Assembly: GCA_003254885.1 (NCBI GenBank)
Contig: QANT01002659.1
Coordinates: 1-47,308, forward strand
Length of the DNA: 47,308 nucleotides
Direction of reading: 5' to 3'
Source of the DNA: Purshia tridentata
Lineage: Eukaryota; Streptophyta; Magnoliopsida; Rosales; Rosaceae
A program made the position numbers and the translations under genes. Below are positions 1-11,443 of this stretch, piece after piece. The notes below the pieces were generated by a model, which worked only from the letters and a program-made list of their open reading frames with translations, was not told the DNA's origin and made no database searches. Within the stretch, counting starts at the first letter, position 1, and every line of letters starts with the position of its first letter.

Positions 1-63
1 ATAAAATAAAATAATAGAGACCAAATTAAAATAATGACCAAACTACATGAGCAAAATGGTCGT

Positions 64-268
64 TTTCCCTAAATTTCATTTAGTAAGCAAGAGAGAGGAT
101 AAGAATTTTGGAGTTGTTTTTGATAGAAGACTTGTATACAAGAATTCAACTACTCGGATGTGCCTTCTTTTTCCTTGTTCTAATTTTGTTTTGCTTTTGC
201 TTACGTCTGAAGCCGCGTATAGCGTGTGGACGTGGTACAATTACACTGTTTTTTGATCTCATGCACCT
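64..268 (+). repeat. Promoter-like direct repeat, distal copy
   Basis: This segment shares a series of blocks with 1275-1430. They include CCCTAAATTT, AAGCAAGAGAGAGGATAAGA, TTTTTGATAGAAGACTT, the stretch around AGCCGCG..ATAGCGTGT, and TTTTTGATCTCATGCA. The blocks keep the same order and orientation but are separated by small indels, so this is a diverged direct duplicate. No gene body follows this copy. It may be all that is left of a second copy of the downstream gene, or a simple segmental duplication. Confidence 0.75.
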
Positions 269-1274
269 GAGCAAAATGTTCATTGGGAAAAGATTTGAAG
301 CCTCAATTATTATGTCTTAATTTGTACCTCAAATCTATGTGACAAAATTAATTGATATACATTATTATTTTATTTTCTTGTGATTATACACATCACATAT
401 AAAATTAAAATTATTTTTATTCAAAGACTATCTTATCCCTTTCAAATTTAACGAGTCTCAGCCATTAGTCATTTGAATAACTGGAAGTGCTTCTTGTGTA
501 AGGAAATTGCAAAGGGATTCTATCTTCTTTTAAGTTGGGCTTTCTATGGAATGGGAAGGTGGATAGGAGTTTCCAAAAGTGGGAGCCATCGGTTTGGAAG
601 CGTCGTGAAGAAATCTCCTCCACATTGCTTACCAAACACAAACCCAATTGTTTAAATCCACTAAAAGGAAGCATATTTTCAATTTGGTAATATGAATCAG
701 CAAAGTTCTTGGAAAGAAAAACTTTGATTTTAACTAATTTCAAGTCACGAAAGAAAAAGTTCTTGGGATGCATCTGCAAATGCCCTTCAAGGTCTTGCAT
801 CTGTGGACCCTGATCTTATTTGGCTTCTAATGACCGTGAAGTTAAATTAAATTTCACTTTAATGAAATTTGGGCAGTGATTTGGGTTCCTTCAATTTCAT
901 GCTTCTAGTTTTAATGCAAATTTATCACATTAATGTAATATATTCCTTCGTTGGTAGATCAAGCAGTACAATGATGTGGAACCCTCTGCCTTAGGGATGG
1001 GAAGACGGGCATACTTGATATCCTTGATCAAGCTATATGATTAAAATAAAATGATGGACGATGGTCATGGTACGTGGATCTGAACTCTGAAAGGGAAACA
1101 TAATGTATTTTATTTATTTGTTTTGCATTCTCTTTTATAATTTTAATATTTTTAAGATTTACAAAAGGTCAAAATAGTCTTTATATAAAATGATAATGAC
1201 ATATAAATTCTATATCATTAAAGAACATTTGAGGCACCATTTATTGAGATACCCTAGCATTATCCAATGTTCAT

Positions 1275-1430
1275 TTGCCCTAAATTTAATTAATTAAGCA
1301 AGAGAGAGGATAAGAATTTGTTTTTGATAGAAGACTTATATAGAAGAAATCAACTACTCTTTTTCCTTGCAAGCCGCGAATATAGCGTGTAGACGTGGCA
1401 CAATTACAGTGGTTTTTGATCTCATGCAAC
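1275..1430 (+). repeat. Promoter-like direct repeat, proximal copy
   Basis: This is the second copy of the segment at 64-268. It is shortened by internal deletions, for example in the region matching 105-125 and 150-205. It ends about 280 bp before the ATG of the ATPase-like gene and about 130 bp before that gene's probable TATA box, so it lies in its proximal promoter. Confidence 0.75.
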
Positions 1431-1557
1431 TTCCACAGAGTATTACCACAATTTCTACAAGCCTTCTGTGTGCTGTTGAATGACTTCCCAAAATAAATGG
1501 TTAAAGCAAAATGTAGCAGATGAACTAATGAACATTCTTCGAAACTTCCCAACTCTC

Positions 1558-1564
1558 TATAAAA
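1558..1564 (+). promoter_or_regulatory. Probable TATA box of the ATPase-like gene
   Basis: TATAAAA lies 144 bp upstream of the ATG at 1708, which would give a 5' leader of about 110-120 nt. A CT-rich stretch at 1633-1664 lies in that leader. The assignment rests on motif and spacing only. Confidence 0.5.
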
Positions 1565-1707
1565 TCCCTGCTTCCCCTTATTCTTCCCCACATTCTTGCA
1601 TTTGTAGGTGCATCTATTTTTCATTCTAATTATCTCTCCGCACTGATTTCTCTCTCTCTCCTTTTGTAGTAGTTAGCAGTTAGCTGTTAGCAGAGTACAG
1701 AAACGGC

Positions 1708-4700
1708 ATGTCGTTGCTGCTGCCAAACACGGACGATGGCTGCAACCGTCTTACTACTGGCTTGCTCATTGAAACCGTCACTAATTGCGGGCAATGTGAC
1801 CAAGTCAGCCCTCGGCGGCAGTACTGCCACTGGCGCCGCGCTAAATATGCTATTGCCCTTCTCATTGTCACTGCAGGCCGCAAGAAAACCAAACCAATAT
1901 CATCTCATGATCATAATCTCCATGCTGCTGCTGCTGCTGATGATCAAGTGATTCAAGCCCCATATGCTCCTTTAGCATCAACACCACCACCGCCACCGCC
2001 ACCGCCACCTTCCTCTGCTTCTGCAGCCTCCGATCATGACCAACTAGCTGCAACTGAAGCTCTGATCAACTCCTCCTCCGCCGCTCAACCGCAGGCCTTA
2101 CCCGGCGGCCCCCACAATGTCATTGACATCCCTCTCCAGGAAGTGCTTCCCCAAAAAGTTGCTGGCATCGTCAGAGACAAGGACATCATTTCACTGAAAC
2201 GACTTGGTGGCGTTGATGCTGTTTTGCCACTTCTCACCTCTCACCTTCATCAGGTTACCAACTTCTTCATGTTTTTACTTAATGCATATTGCATACCATA
2301 CTTTACTTGCTTTTCTTTCCCTTGGTTTTTCTTTCGATCAATAATTTAGCAACTGTAATGTTTTAAATGTCAGTTGCAGACTTGCAGTTAATTGTAATTG
2401 GTCATTTTGGGTAACAAAAATTTTTTACGCCACTTATATATAGACTAAAGGCTTTTTTGACAACAAAAAAACCCAAAACCGCTGGTCCCACCACCGGCCG
2501 GCGATACCTCCTTCCCTCCTCCCCTCTCTTTCTCTCTCTTTCCCTTTACCCTGTCCGGCCCGGAGCAAGGGGAGGCCGGCGACCTTGTATTTTGGGAGGT
2601 TTGGGTTTTGACTTAATATATATCACATGCAGGTGGCTGCTGTACATGTTGATGGTGATCATCAACATCAACCTCCATGGGAGAGTACCAACCCAGTTCG
2701 TGCAAAACGTTTCTCATATTTCTTGTGGAACGCTTGCAACAAATATGCAATAATTACCCTTTTATTAACAGCCATTCCTTCATTTGTTATCGAATTCACC
2801 GAGCAAGGAGTCAAAACTGGGTGGCACGACGGCACTGCCATTTTGGCTGCCGTGTTCCTACTTGTTTCTGTCCCTTCAGTGGCGAACTATCTTCATGAGC
2901 GGAAGCTGGTGAGAGAAAGGAGCAAGTTGGTAGTGAATGTTGAAAGATCAAATGGAGACCGCAGAATGGTTAACATATCTGGGGTTGTGGTTGGAGATAT
3001 TGCTCACTTGAAGAAAGGAGACCGTGTTCCTGCTGATGGGTTGTTCATAGATGGTGAGAACTTTGTTTTGGATGAGGTTTTGAGCCCCAAGATTGATCGT
3101 GTAGAAAACCCATTTGTATTGTCTGGTTCAAAGGTTGTTCAGGGCTGTGGTCGCATATTTGTGGTATCTGTTGGTGCCAATACAGCTCTGGCTGATGTGC
3201 TCAGCTTGGTGAGTCATAATGATCTAAATGAGGAGAAGACTGTGTTACAAGCTTTGATGGACAAACCATATGTTTGGATGGATTATCTTTCACTTGGGGG
3301 AGCTATACTGATTGCTGTGTTGGTGCTAATACGGGTAGTGATCTTCAGAAAACATGACAACTATAATGACAGGCCAGAACTGAAAGGGGAAGTTTCCAGG
3401 CTGACCAATATACTTGAGAAAATTTTCTCCGAACTTCAAGGAAGGGTTCCAACATTATCAAGTGTTTTAGCAACAGTTGTAATAGGGATACAACATGGGA
3501 TGCCTTTAGCGATTACACTTGCCCTTGTTCAGTGGAAAAAGAAGATGGTCCAAAATCAGGCAGATCCTCAAAATCAATCAGCTTGTGTCACCATGGAACG
3601 CGTCACAGTCATGTGCATTGGAACAACTGGTGAGCTAATGTGTAAACAGATGGAGGTTAAGGAATTTTGGATTGGTGAAAAGGATTTAAGCAATGAAGGG
3701 GTCTCTGAAACTAACCAAGTTGTTCTGGAAGCGCTACATCAAGGGATTTCTGTTACCTCAACGAATGGTTTTATCATCTCTTGGCTGAACACATGGGGTG
3801 CTGAGATTGAAGTACTGGATCAAAAATTTGAAATTCAAGATGAGAGAAAATTGAGCGCTAATGAGAAATGCAGTGGGACTTTAGTTAGGAAAATTAAAAA
3901 TGATCAGCAATTTCTTGAATGGCACTCTAATGGGACTGCATCAACAATAGTAGACTTGTGTTCCCATTACTATGATAACAGAGGGGAAATTCATATTATG
4001 GGAAACCAGAAGAGAGTATTTAAGCAGGTTGTTAAGAATATGGAGGAGAAAGGCCTGAGACCCATTGCATATGCATACAAGAAAGCAGAAGTCCAAGAAA
4101 TTTCAGAAGATGGGCTTTATTTGTTGGCACTTGTGGGTCTTAGACGCCCATATCAACAAGAGCTTGAATCAGCAGTGCGAGCCCTTAGAAATGCTGGGAA
4201 AAAAATGAAACTGGTGTCAGGGGATGAGCTCTCAACAGTGACAGCCAGAGCTTTGGAACTTGGAATCATTACCCATGGTTCAAGTGACATGGCACTTGAA
4301 GGTGAAGCTTTCCGAAGACTAGATTCCATGGAAAGGTCGAATACGGTAGATTTGATCACTGTGATGGGAAGTTGCCTCCCTGAGGACATATTTCTCTTGG
4401 CGGAGTCCTTGAAGAAGAAAGGTCACATAGTTGCATACTATGGAGGGTTGACCATAAGTGACGCTCCAATCTTAAAAGAAGCTGATCTAGGAATCACAGA
4501 GGATATCTGGAGCACTGAAATGGCCAGAGAGAATGCTGATATTATAATTAAAGATGGTTGTTTATTCACTTCCATTTTGAAGTCTGGTGCATGTGCTTAC
4601 CACAACATTCTGAAGTTCTATCAACTCGAGCTCACTGCTTCCATATCCGGATTACTAATAACCTTGGTAGCAACAATGCATTCAGGGGAGTCCCCATTAA

Positions 4701-5392
4701 CAGCAATTCACTTGTTTTGGGTGTACTTGATTATGTGCCTTCTTGGTGGCCTAATGATGGTAATGGAGTTTAAAGGCCCAGAACTACTCACTCAAACACC
4801 AGCAATGAGGACTCAGTTATTTATAACCAAAGTCATCTGGAGAAACATAGCAATTCAAGTTTCATACCAGGCTTCTGTCTTTCTGATCTTACATTTCATG
4901 GGAAATGTAGTACCAAGCATGGATGAAGGTGTCCGGAACACCATGATTTTCAATACTTTCGCCTTATGCCAGGTTGTTCATCTGTTCAATGTCATTGGTC
5001 TAGTAAAGAAGGAAGTGCTAAAGGTTGTCCGTCACAGCTCTTGGTTTTTGATGGCTTTGGGTGCTGTTTTGGTCATGCAGGTAGTGATTGTTGAGTTTGG
5101 AGAAGAACTAGCCATTGGTGTGAAGTTGAATGCAGTGCAGTGGGCAGTCTGTTGCTTTCTTGCTGCTCTTTCATGGGGGTCTAATTGGGCCATAAATTTG
5201 CTTTCATATGGCCTCAGAAGTTGTTCTTCGGCATTGACGGTGAATTCACTGGAGGGGTTCTCTGATGTGACTGAGAGGCGTAGGCTATACATTTCTTTAT
5301 TGCCTATCTGGGTGTTCTTCATTTTCTCCGTATCATTTTACTACCACCTAGACGACATTGCTCAGCTTGCTAACAGCAACCAGTCCATTTGA
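1708..5392 (+). CDS. Catalytically degenerate P2B-type Ca2+-ATPase-like protein (ACA12/13 type)
   Basis: There are two exons, 1708-2253 and 2633-5392, with a phase-0 GT-AG intron, giving 1101 aa. The N-terminus has a basic region (about residues 36-60, RRQ..HWRRAKYAIALL) resembling the calmodulin-binding autoinhibitory domain of plant ACA pumps, then a poly-proline tract. The body follows the ACA plan: LKRLGGVD, paired membrane helices, actuator domain (VVGDIAHLKKGDRVPADGLFI), cytoplasmic P and N domains, and C-terminal helices.

Active-site motifs are replaced. DKTGT, with the phosphorylated Asp, reads GTTGE (residues 512-516). TGES reads PKID (334-337). PEGL of M4 reads QHGM (469-472). The nucleotide-binding KGA reads NGT (615). 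GDGTND reads GGLTISD. WVNLIMD of M6 reads WVYLIMC, so the Asn and Asp calcium ligands are lost. By family knowledge such a protein cannot form the phosphoenzyme or transport calcium. The long intact frame argues against simple decay, so a regulatory or scaffold role at a membrane is possible. The family is certain; the function is not known. Confidence 0.88.
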
Positions 5393-6040
5393 AAGTTGAG
5401 TTTCCCATGGAAATATAAATATACAGCTCAGCTTGTATAATCTTTCGGAAGATTGCTGGAGAGATGCTGATAATCAAGATGAATACAGTGAAGTACTCTG
5501 TATATCAAGCATCAGTATCCGAAAGGTGAAGTGATGAAGAAACCTTGCAGAATCGGAAAGACACCGTGCTTTTCTGATGCTTTGCTGGTTCACTTATTGT
5601 CCTTCATGATGTTCCTCGTGTCCCTTGTAATTTATCTAATTTGGCTGCTAAAGTTTCTATGAGCTTTTTAGTCAATGACCAGAATGCTCATACATTTTAC
5701 ATTGTAGGTGAGCATACGTTGTTAAATAAATTAGAATGCGCTTCTTACAGTGCAAACTACTTCTGGCATGCTATTGGTCGACATTTTTTCGTCAAAAGTA
5801 ACCCTTCCATAGCATTCAAGGAATAGGCCGAATTAGAGGTTGGAGTTTTTTACCCTTGAGTTTTTTTTACCTTGAATCTAAAAAAACACCCAAGGAAAAT
5901 TTTTGGTTTGATCAGTGGACCTTTTAAATATTTGTCCACAATCCAATTTAGATTTGTTCAGAGCTGGCATGAGCTTCTACAGTACAAACTTCTGTGGCCT
6001 GTATTCACCAACGGCAAACATTGCACAAATTTGCCTGCCA
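5393..6040 (+). other. 3' flank of the ATPase-like gene and distal LHCB2 upstream DNA
   Basis: The region holds the probable 3' UTR of the ATPase-like gene and then AT-rich spacer. Short frames at 5641-5826 and 5872-6084 have no recognisable content. Confidence 0.5.
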
Positions 6041-6051
6041 CATGGCTAGTA

Positions 6052-6168
6052 GATAACCTCTCTCTTAGCCACATGGAAATCTAAATCCAATTGAGAACCA
6101 ATAAAATGGTGCTGATGTGTAGATATCCTGATTCCTAATCCACAACATCTTTCTCTTCCCATTATAAC
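6052..6168 (+). promoter_or_regulatory. LHCB2 proximal promoter: GATA/I-box, paired CCAAT boxes, TATA-like element
   Basis: GATAA lies at 6052-6056. Two CCAAT boxes lie at 6087-6091 and 6098-6102, 6 bp apart. A further GATA lies at 6122-6125, and TATAAC at 6163-6168 is about 60 bp before the ATG. GATA/I-box and CCAAT elements near the TATA box are an established feature of light-regulated Lhcb promoters. The start site itself is inferred. Confidence 0.55.
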
Positions 6169-6227
6169 ATCCCTGCTCCCTTCTAGTCCCGGACACCACT
6201 TCCAAGTTCAAACAGAAAACCAGAGTC

Positions 6228-7505
<1,278 letters not shown>

Positions 7506-7984
7506 AGAAACCTAAATGAATGGCTTTTCACCTGTAACTTTACCCGAACTTCTTGCTTTGGTTGAGGTTTTCTTGCTATGGACTCCATTAGTTCTCTTCT
7601 GATGTAATTTTACTAGAAGTAACTGCTTGTATTGAAATCACTGTATCCAGTAAGAACACCCATCTCCTTTGCGCTTGCTCTCCTTATTTGTCTAATTCGC
7701 TGCACATTCAAGAGTTCTTGTCAACAGATGTAAGTTTTGCTGCAATATAGGTAAATCTAAACCATAAATAAAATATATGGATGCTTTAATAACAACCAAA
7801 ATAGAAGGAAAATAAATATTGAAACTATATGATTATCAGATAAAGGTTTCTTCATCTTTCTCTAGGAAATCAAGTTCAATCAGTACATATAGTTAATGTA
7901 CAAAACAATAAATTTGTTAAAGACAAAAAAAAACAGCACTAAATTTGAAAAGTTTTTCTTCAAAATTTTACCAACTGTAAACTT
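7506..7984 (+). other. LHCB2 3' flank
   Basis: The 3' UTR of LHCB2 extends for roughly 150-200 bp and is followed by AT-rich DNA. I see no gene here. Confidence 0.5.
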
Positions 7985-8890
7985 TTGCAATGATGGGAAT
8001 GGCTATTATCTCTCACTACAATCTCAATTTTATGAAGATTGCCTATATTACTCGGGGCACCCAGTGTACTAGTCTTCTGCCAATGCAGGTGAAAGAAATA
8101 ATGGGAAGGGCTACTGTTTCTCACTATAATCTCAGTAAAATGAAGATGTGTGCAGTGCACAAGTCTCTCACCAATACAGAATCTTAGGAGGGCAAAATGT
8201 ATGCATTCATCCCTATTTCAGGGACGCTGTTTTCACGACTCAAACCTCACTTAGGACAAGTGATACTGTTGCGTCAGGACTCAGCACACACCATCAAGAC
8301 TGTACTGCTATATGTATATAATGAACACTTGAAGAAATGCCTACAATTATAAGAAACCAATGGCTGCTCCAATTTTAGGTTAAATCAGTGCACAAAGAGA
8401 ATGTACCAAACTATTTGGGAAATTTCCTGCCAAGTTTTGAAATGATGAGAGCACCTATTATCTCTCAGTATAATGAAGATTACTATAATACTAGGGGCAC
8501 CAAATGTACAAGCCTTCAGTGAATGTAGATGAAAGAAATGATGGGAAACGGCTGTTATCTTCACTATAATCTCAGTATAATGAAGATTGCCTATATTGGT
8601 AGTGCATGAGTCTCTCGCCAATGCATAATCTTGGGAGGGCAAGACCTATGCAGCCATATACCTGTTACAAGAGAGGCTGTTTTCACGACTCAAACCCTAC
8701 GACCAAGTCACCCGGGACAATTCATATAATTGCATCAAGAGTAAAGACACACCCTCGAGACTGCCTATACTGCTACATAACTAAATGAACACATAAAGAA
8801 ATGCCTAAAATCAGAAGATTTTTTTTGATAAGAAGAAATGATACCAATGGCTGCTCTGATTTTATGAGTGCACAAAGAGGTAAAGGCATT
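7985..8890 (-). repeat. Imperfect tandem repeat containing decayed DYW-gene 3' coding copies
   Basis: Two units of about 440-450 bp lie in tandem, roughly 7985-8435 and 8436-8890. They share the order: two short ATTATCTCTCA(C/G)-type blocks, then CCAATGCA..ATCTT.GGAGGGCAA, CTGTTTTCACGACTCAAACC, TGAA.AAATGCCTA and CCAATGGCTGCTC. The short blocks occur near 7989, 8097, 8441 and 8537.

On the minus strand the blocks read as degraded versions of the last coding segment of the adjacent DYW PPR gene (8979-9035, [14 protein letters not shown]): IEIVVRDNSHSHH, TEIIVRNSSPSHYFF, ILRDNRCSHHF and TEIIVKITAVSHHFF. All copies carry stops or frame breaks. They probably arose by repeated duplication of the gene's 3' end followed by decay. 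Confidence 0.7.
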
Positions 8891-8951
8891 CTAATGCTTC
8901 ATTCTTGAGGAGATCAACGCAACCGTCAATGCCAGTGAGCAGACAAGTCAC

Positions 8952-10996
8952 TCACCAAAAATCTTTGCAAGAACATGAACCATTTGTGAAATGATGGAAA
9001 CGTCTATTATCTCTCACAATAATCTCACGATTATAGACCTGGGATAGAAGTTTAGTGACAGAATGGCAATCATTGCAGACACGAAGATCTTTTTGATGCG
9101 AATAGGCCTCCCTGGTTCCAGATTAATAAGACCAAATGCAATAGCTAATCTCTCACTATGGTTTTCCAATTCAGCCACCTCTTTTTCCTTTTCAAGATGC
9201 AACAAAACTTGGCTTGTGTCAGGAACATGTCCTACGGATTTCAGTTTCTCTCTCATCTCACTCAACTTAGAATATAACTCCTTTGTCCGAGGATGTGATT
9301 TATCACCCACAATAAACTTATGAAGCACCCCTCTGTGCTCTATGGAACTGCATCCTGGATCCTTTATGACTCCTCTCTTTCTCATCATTTCTCTTACCTG
9401 TGAAACTTTCTCCCACTGATCAGCTGCAGCATATATTAGAAAGAAGAACATAACATCCAATAGTGTCCGGAGACACCTCAATCAAATGATGAGCTGCATA
9501 ATCACCAATTTCAACATGTGCATGGTTCCGAGCACCACTAAGTAAACTCATCCAAACTTCTTTGTTCGGTATCATTGGCATACTCTCAATGACATTCTTT
9601 GCCTCGTCCAGACAGCCAGCTTGACATAAAATGTCTACAAAGCAACCATAGTGTTCAATTCTGGGTTCAATTTCATAATCATTTATCATCAGCTTGAAAT
9701 AGTAACGACGAAGATCGACCAATCCCGCATGACTAAATGCATTCAGGACTCCAATAAAGGTTATAGCATGGGGCTGCAGTCCATTTTTGCGCATCTCAAG
9801 AAATAGCTCAAGAACACGATCAGCCATACCATGCATTCCTAAACCAACAATTATAGCAGTCCAATGCCCCAATTTCTTCCTTTGTATAGCTTGAAATACA
9901 GTAAAAGCACTCTCAATGCTCCCACACTTGGAATACATTTCTATCAATAAATTTACCAAGCACACCATCTAACTCAAAACCATTTTTGATCATGAAAGAG
10001 TGAATCCATTTCCCCTTACTTAGGGTAGCTAATCCTGAAACAGCAGAAAGCGCACTGACTAATGTAGCATGACTAGGCATAAGATCTTCTTCCAAAATTT
10101 CTTGAAACAACTCCAATGCTTCCAGAAACCGCCCATTAAATTCATAACCTGCAACCATTGCATTCCAAGTTATTACGTCTCTTGCTGGCATCTGACTGAA
10201 TAATTCACCTCCCAACTCAAAATCTCCCGATTTCATGTACCCATTAATCATGGCATTCCAAGAAACTAAAATCCGGCATCCTATCAAATATCTCCCTAGC
10301 CATATCTACCTTCCCGCATTTCGATAACCCATCAACCAAAACAGTCCATGAAAAAGAATCCCTCTCCTGCATTTGCTCAAAAAATTCCATTGCAACTTCA
10401 ACCTCTCCACATCTCGCATACCCATCAAGCAAAGAATTCCAAGACACCAAATCTCTATCACGCATTTGGTCAAACACTTTCCTAGCCAAAACAATCTCAC
10501 CACATTTCGAGTACAAACTGACCAAACTGCTCTGCACAAACTTATCCAAACCAAGCCCAATTTTCAACACCAATCCATGAATCTGTTTCCCTTCCTCTAT
10601 CGCACGTAAGCGAGCACAAGCCTTAATCACACACGGCAACGTAAAGTTATCCGGAACAAATTCATGAATCAATTGATAGAACGAACCAATGGCATCATTG
10701 GAACGTTGGTTTCCAACATAGCATTTGATAAGGACGTTCCAGGAAACCAAAGTGGGTTCTTGAATTTGATCGAAGACGGAGCGAGCATAGTCAAGATGGT
10801 TGATTTTGGGGTCTGCGTAGAGAGATAAGAAGCGGGAAGCTATTGAAGGGTAGTTGAAAGTGCCAGTTTTGAGGGATAGAGCGTGGAGTTGGGCTGCTTC
10901 TTTTTGGTTTTTACAGGTTCGGAGAAGGGATAAGGGGAGAGTTTGAGGAGAGACTACTGGTTGAAGGAGAGAGTGAGAAGGTGTGAGTTGAAGCAT
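8952..10996 (-). pseudogene. DYW-class pentatricopeptide repeat gene broken by frameshifts
   Basis: Reading leftward from the ATG at 10994-10996, about 680 codons of a PLS-DYW protein can be followed only by changing frame. The frames are 10996-~10270, ~10270-~9955, ~9955-~9435, ~9435-~9087 and ~9087-8952. Each break is explained by 1-2 nt. The one near 9433 looks like loss of TA from a TATATA run, and the one near 9087 like loss of one A in AAGAATCTT.

Content is diagnostic: repeated P/L/S motifs (LVSWNVLIKCY, RDLVSWNSLLDGYARCG), E/E+ motifs, and the DYW deaminase region with HSERLAIAFGL and CNDCH (zinc-binding HxE and CxxC). The end reads SCSCKDFW, a DYW variant. Members edit cytidines to uridines in organelle transcripts. 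The full-length protein cannot be made from this sequence. Neighbouring genes are free of indels, so pseudogenization is more likely than general sequencing error, but four small indels could also be local assembly errors. Confidence 0.82.
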
Positions 10997-11443
10997 TGCT
11001 ATGGCTTATCAGCTTATGTGTTTTTGCAGGGACACTGTGCCAGTGGATCAGGTGGTGAATAATGGACGGTCGGTCAACGTTGAAGGAGTTTGCAATCGCT
11101 TAAAAGTAAACATTTCTGGTTGAAATTTTTTTTTGGGTATGTCTATATTGACCCACCTTTTCTACTAAGTTGAGTCAGTTGACGCACAAAAGTTTTTCTA
11201 AACTTACCACTTTGCTCATAGACACGTAAAAAACAAAAAACTGAAAAAATTCAAAAAATCGTTATAAATAAATAAATAAAAAATCCAGCCAGACCCAGCG
11301 CGCAATAGGTACGTAATGTTTGGGTTTCCACCTTCTCCTACCAACCAAACTCTTTACTCAGTCCCCAGTCTCTGAAAACACTCTAAAAACCCTAACTTCA
11401 CCATCTTCTTCCATAGCCCCTCATGACCTCCACATAGCCCGAA
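10997..11443. promoter_or_regulatory. Shared intergenic promoter of two divergent PPR genes, with telo-box
   Basis: Only 447 bp separate the start codons of the two head-to-head PPR genes. A telo-box AAACCCTAA lies at 11387-11395, about 50 bp before the P-class start. Telo-boxes are common upstream of housekeeping and organelle-related plant genes. No clear TATA box was found for either direction. Confidence 0.5.

Larger units (their letters stand above)
1..1707. other. Intergenic DNA upstream of the ATPase-like gene
   Basis: No coding region can be supported here. Open frames at 465-800 (-), 473-655 (+) and 1286-1624 (-) show no recognisable domain and look like chance frames. The main structure is a segment of about 200 bp near the left end that recurs just ahead of the ATPase-like gene; the two copies are listed separately. 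Confidence 0.6.

Noticed and set aside
465..800. 111-codon minus-strand open frame upstream of the ATPase-like gene
   Set aside because: No recognisable domain, no promoter-like context, and composition like the surrounding spacer.
1708..2349. Exon 1 frame read as a stand-alone 213-aa protein
   Set aside because: The frame continues past a good donor at 2254 only into T-rich intron sequence. Splicing to 2633 restores the ACA-type helix pair.
2457..2753. 98-codon open frame across the ATPase intron
   Set aside because: It overlaps the intron acceptor and the real exon in another frame, and the content is low-complexity Ser/Pro/Leu.
3600..3640. Loss of DKTGT in the ATPase explained by a local frameshift
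   Set aside because: The flanking residues (VTVMC before, QMEVKEFW after) align in the same frame with ACA proteins, so the change is by substitution.
10306..10609. Frames on both strands within the PPR pseudogene
   Set aside because: These are shadows of the PPR coding sequence in other frames.
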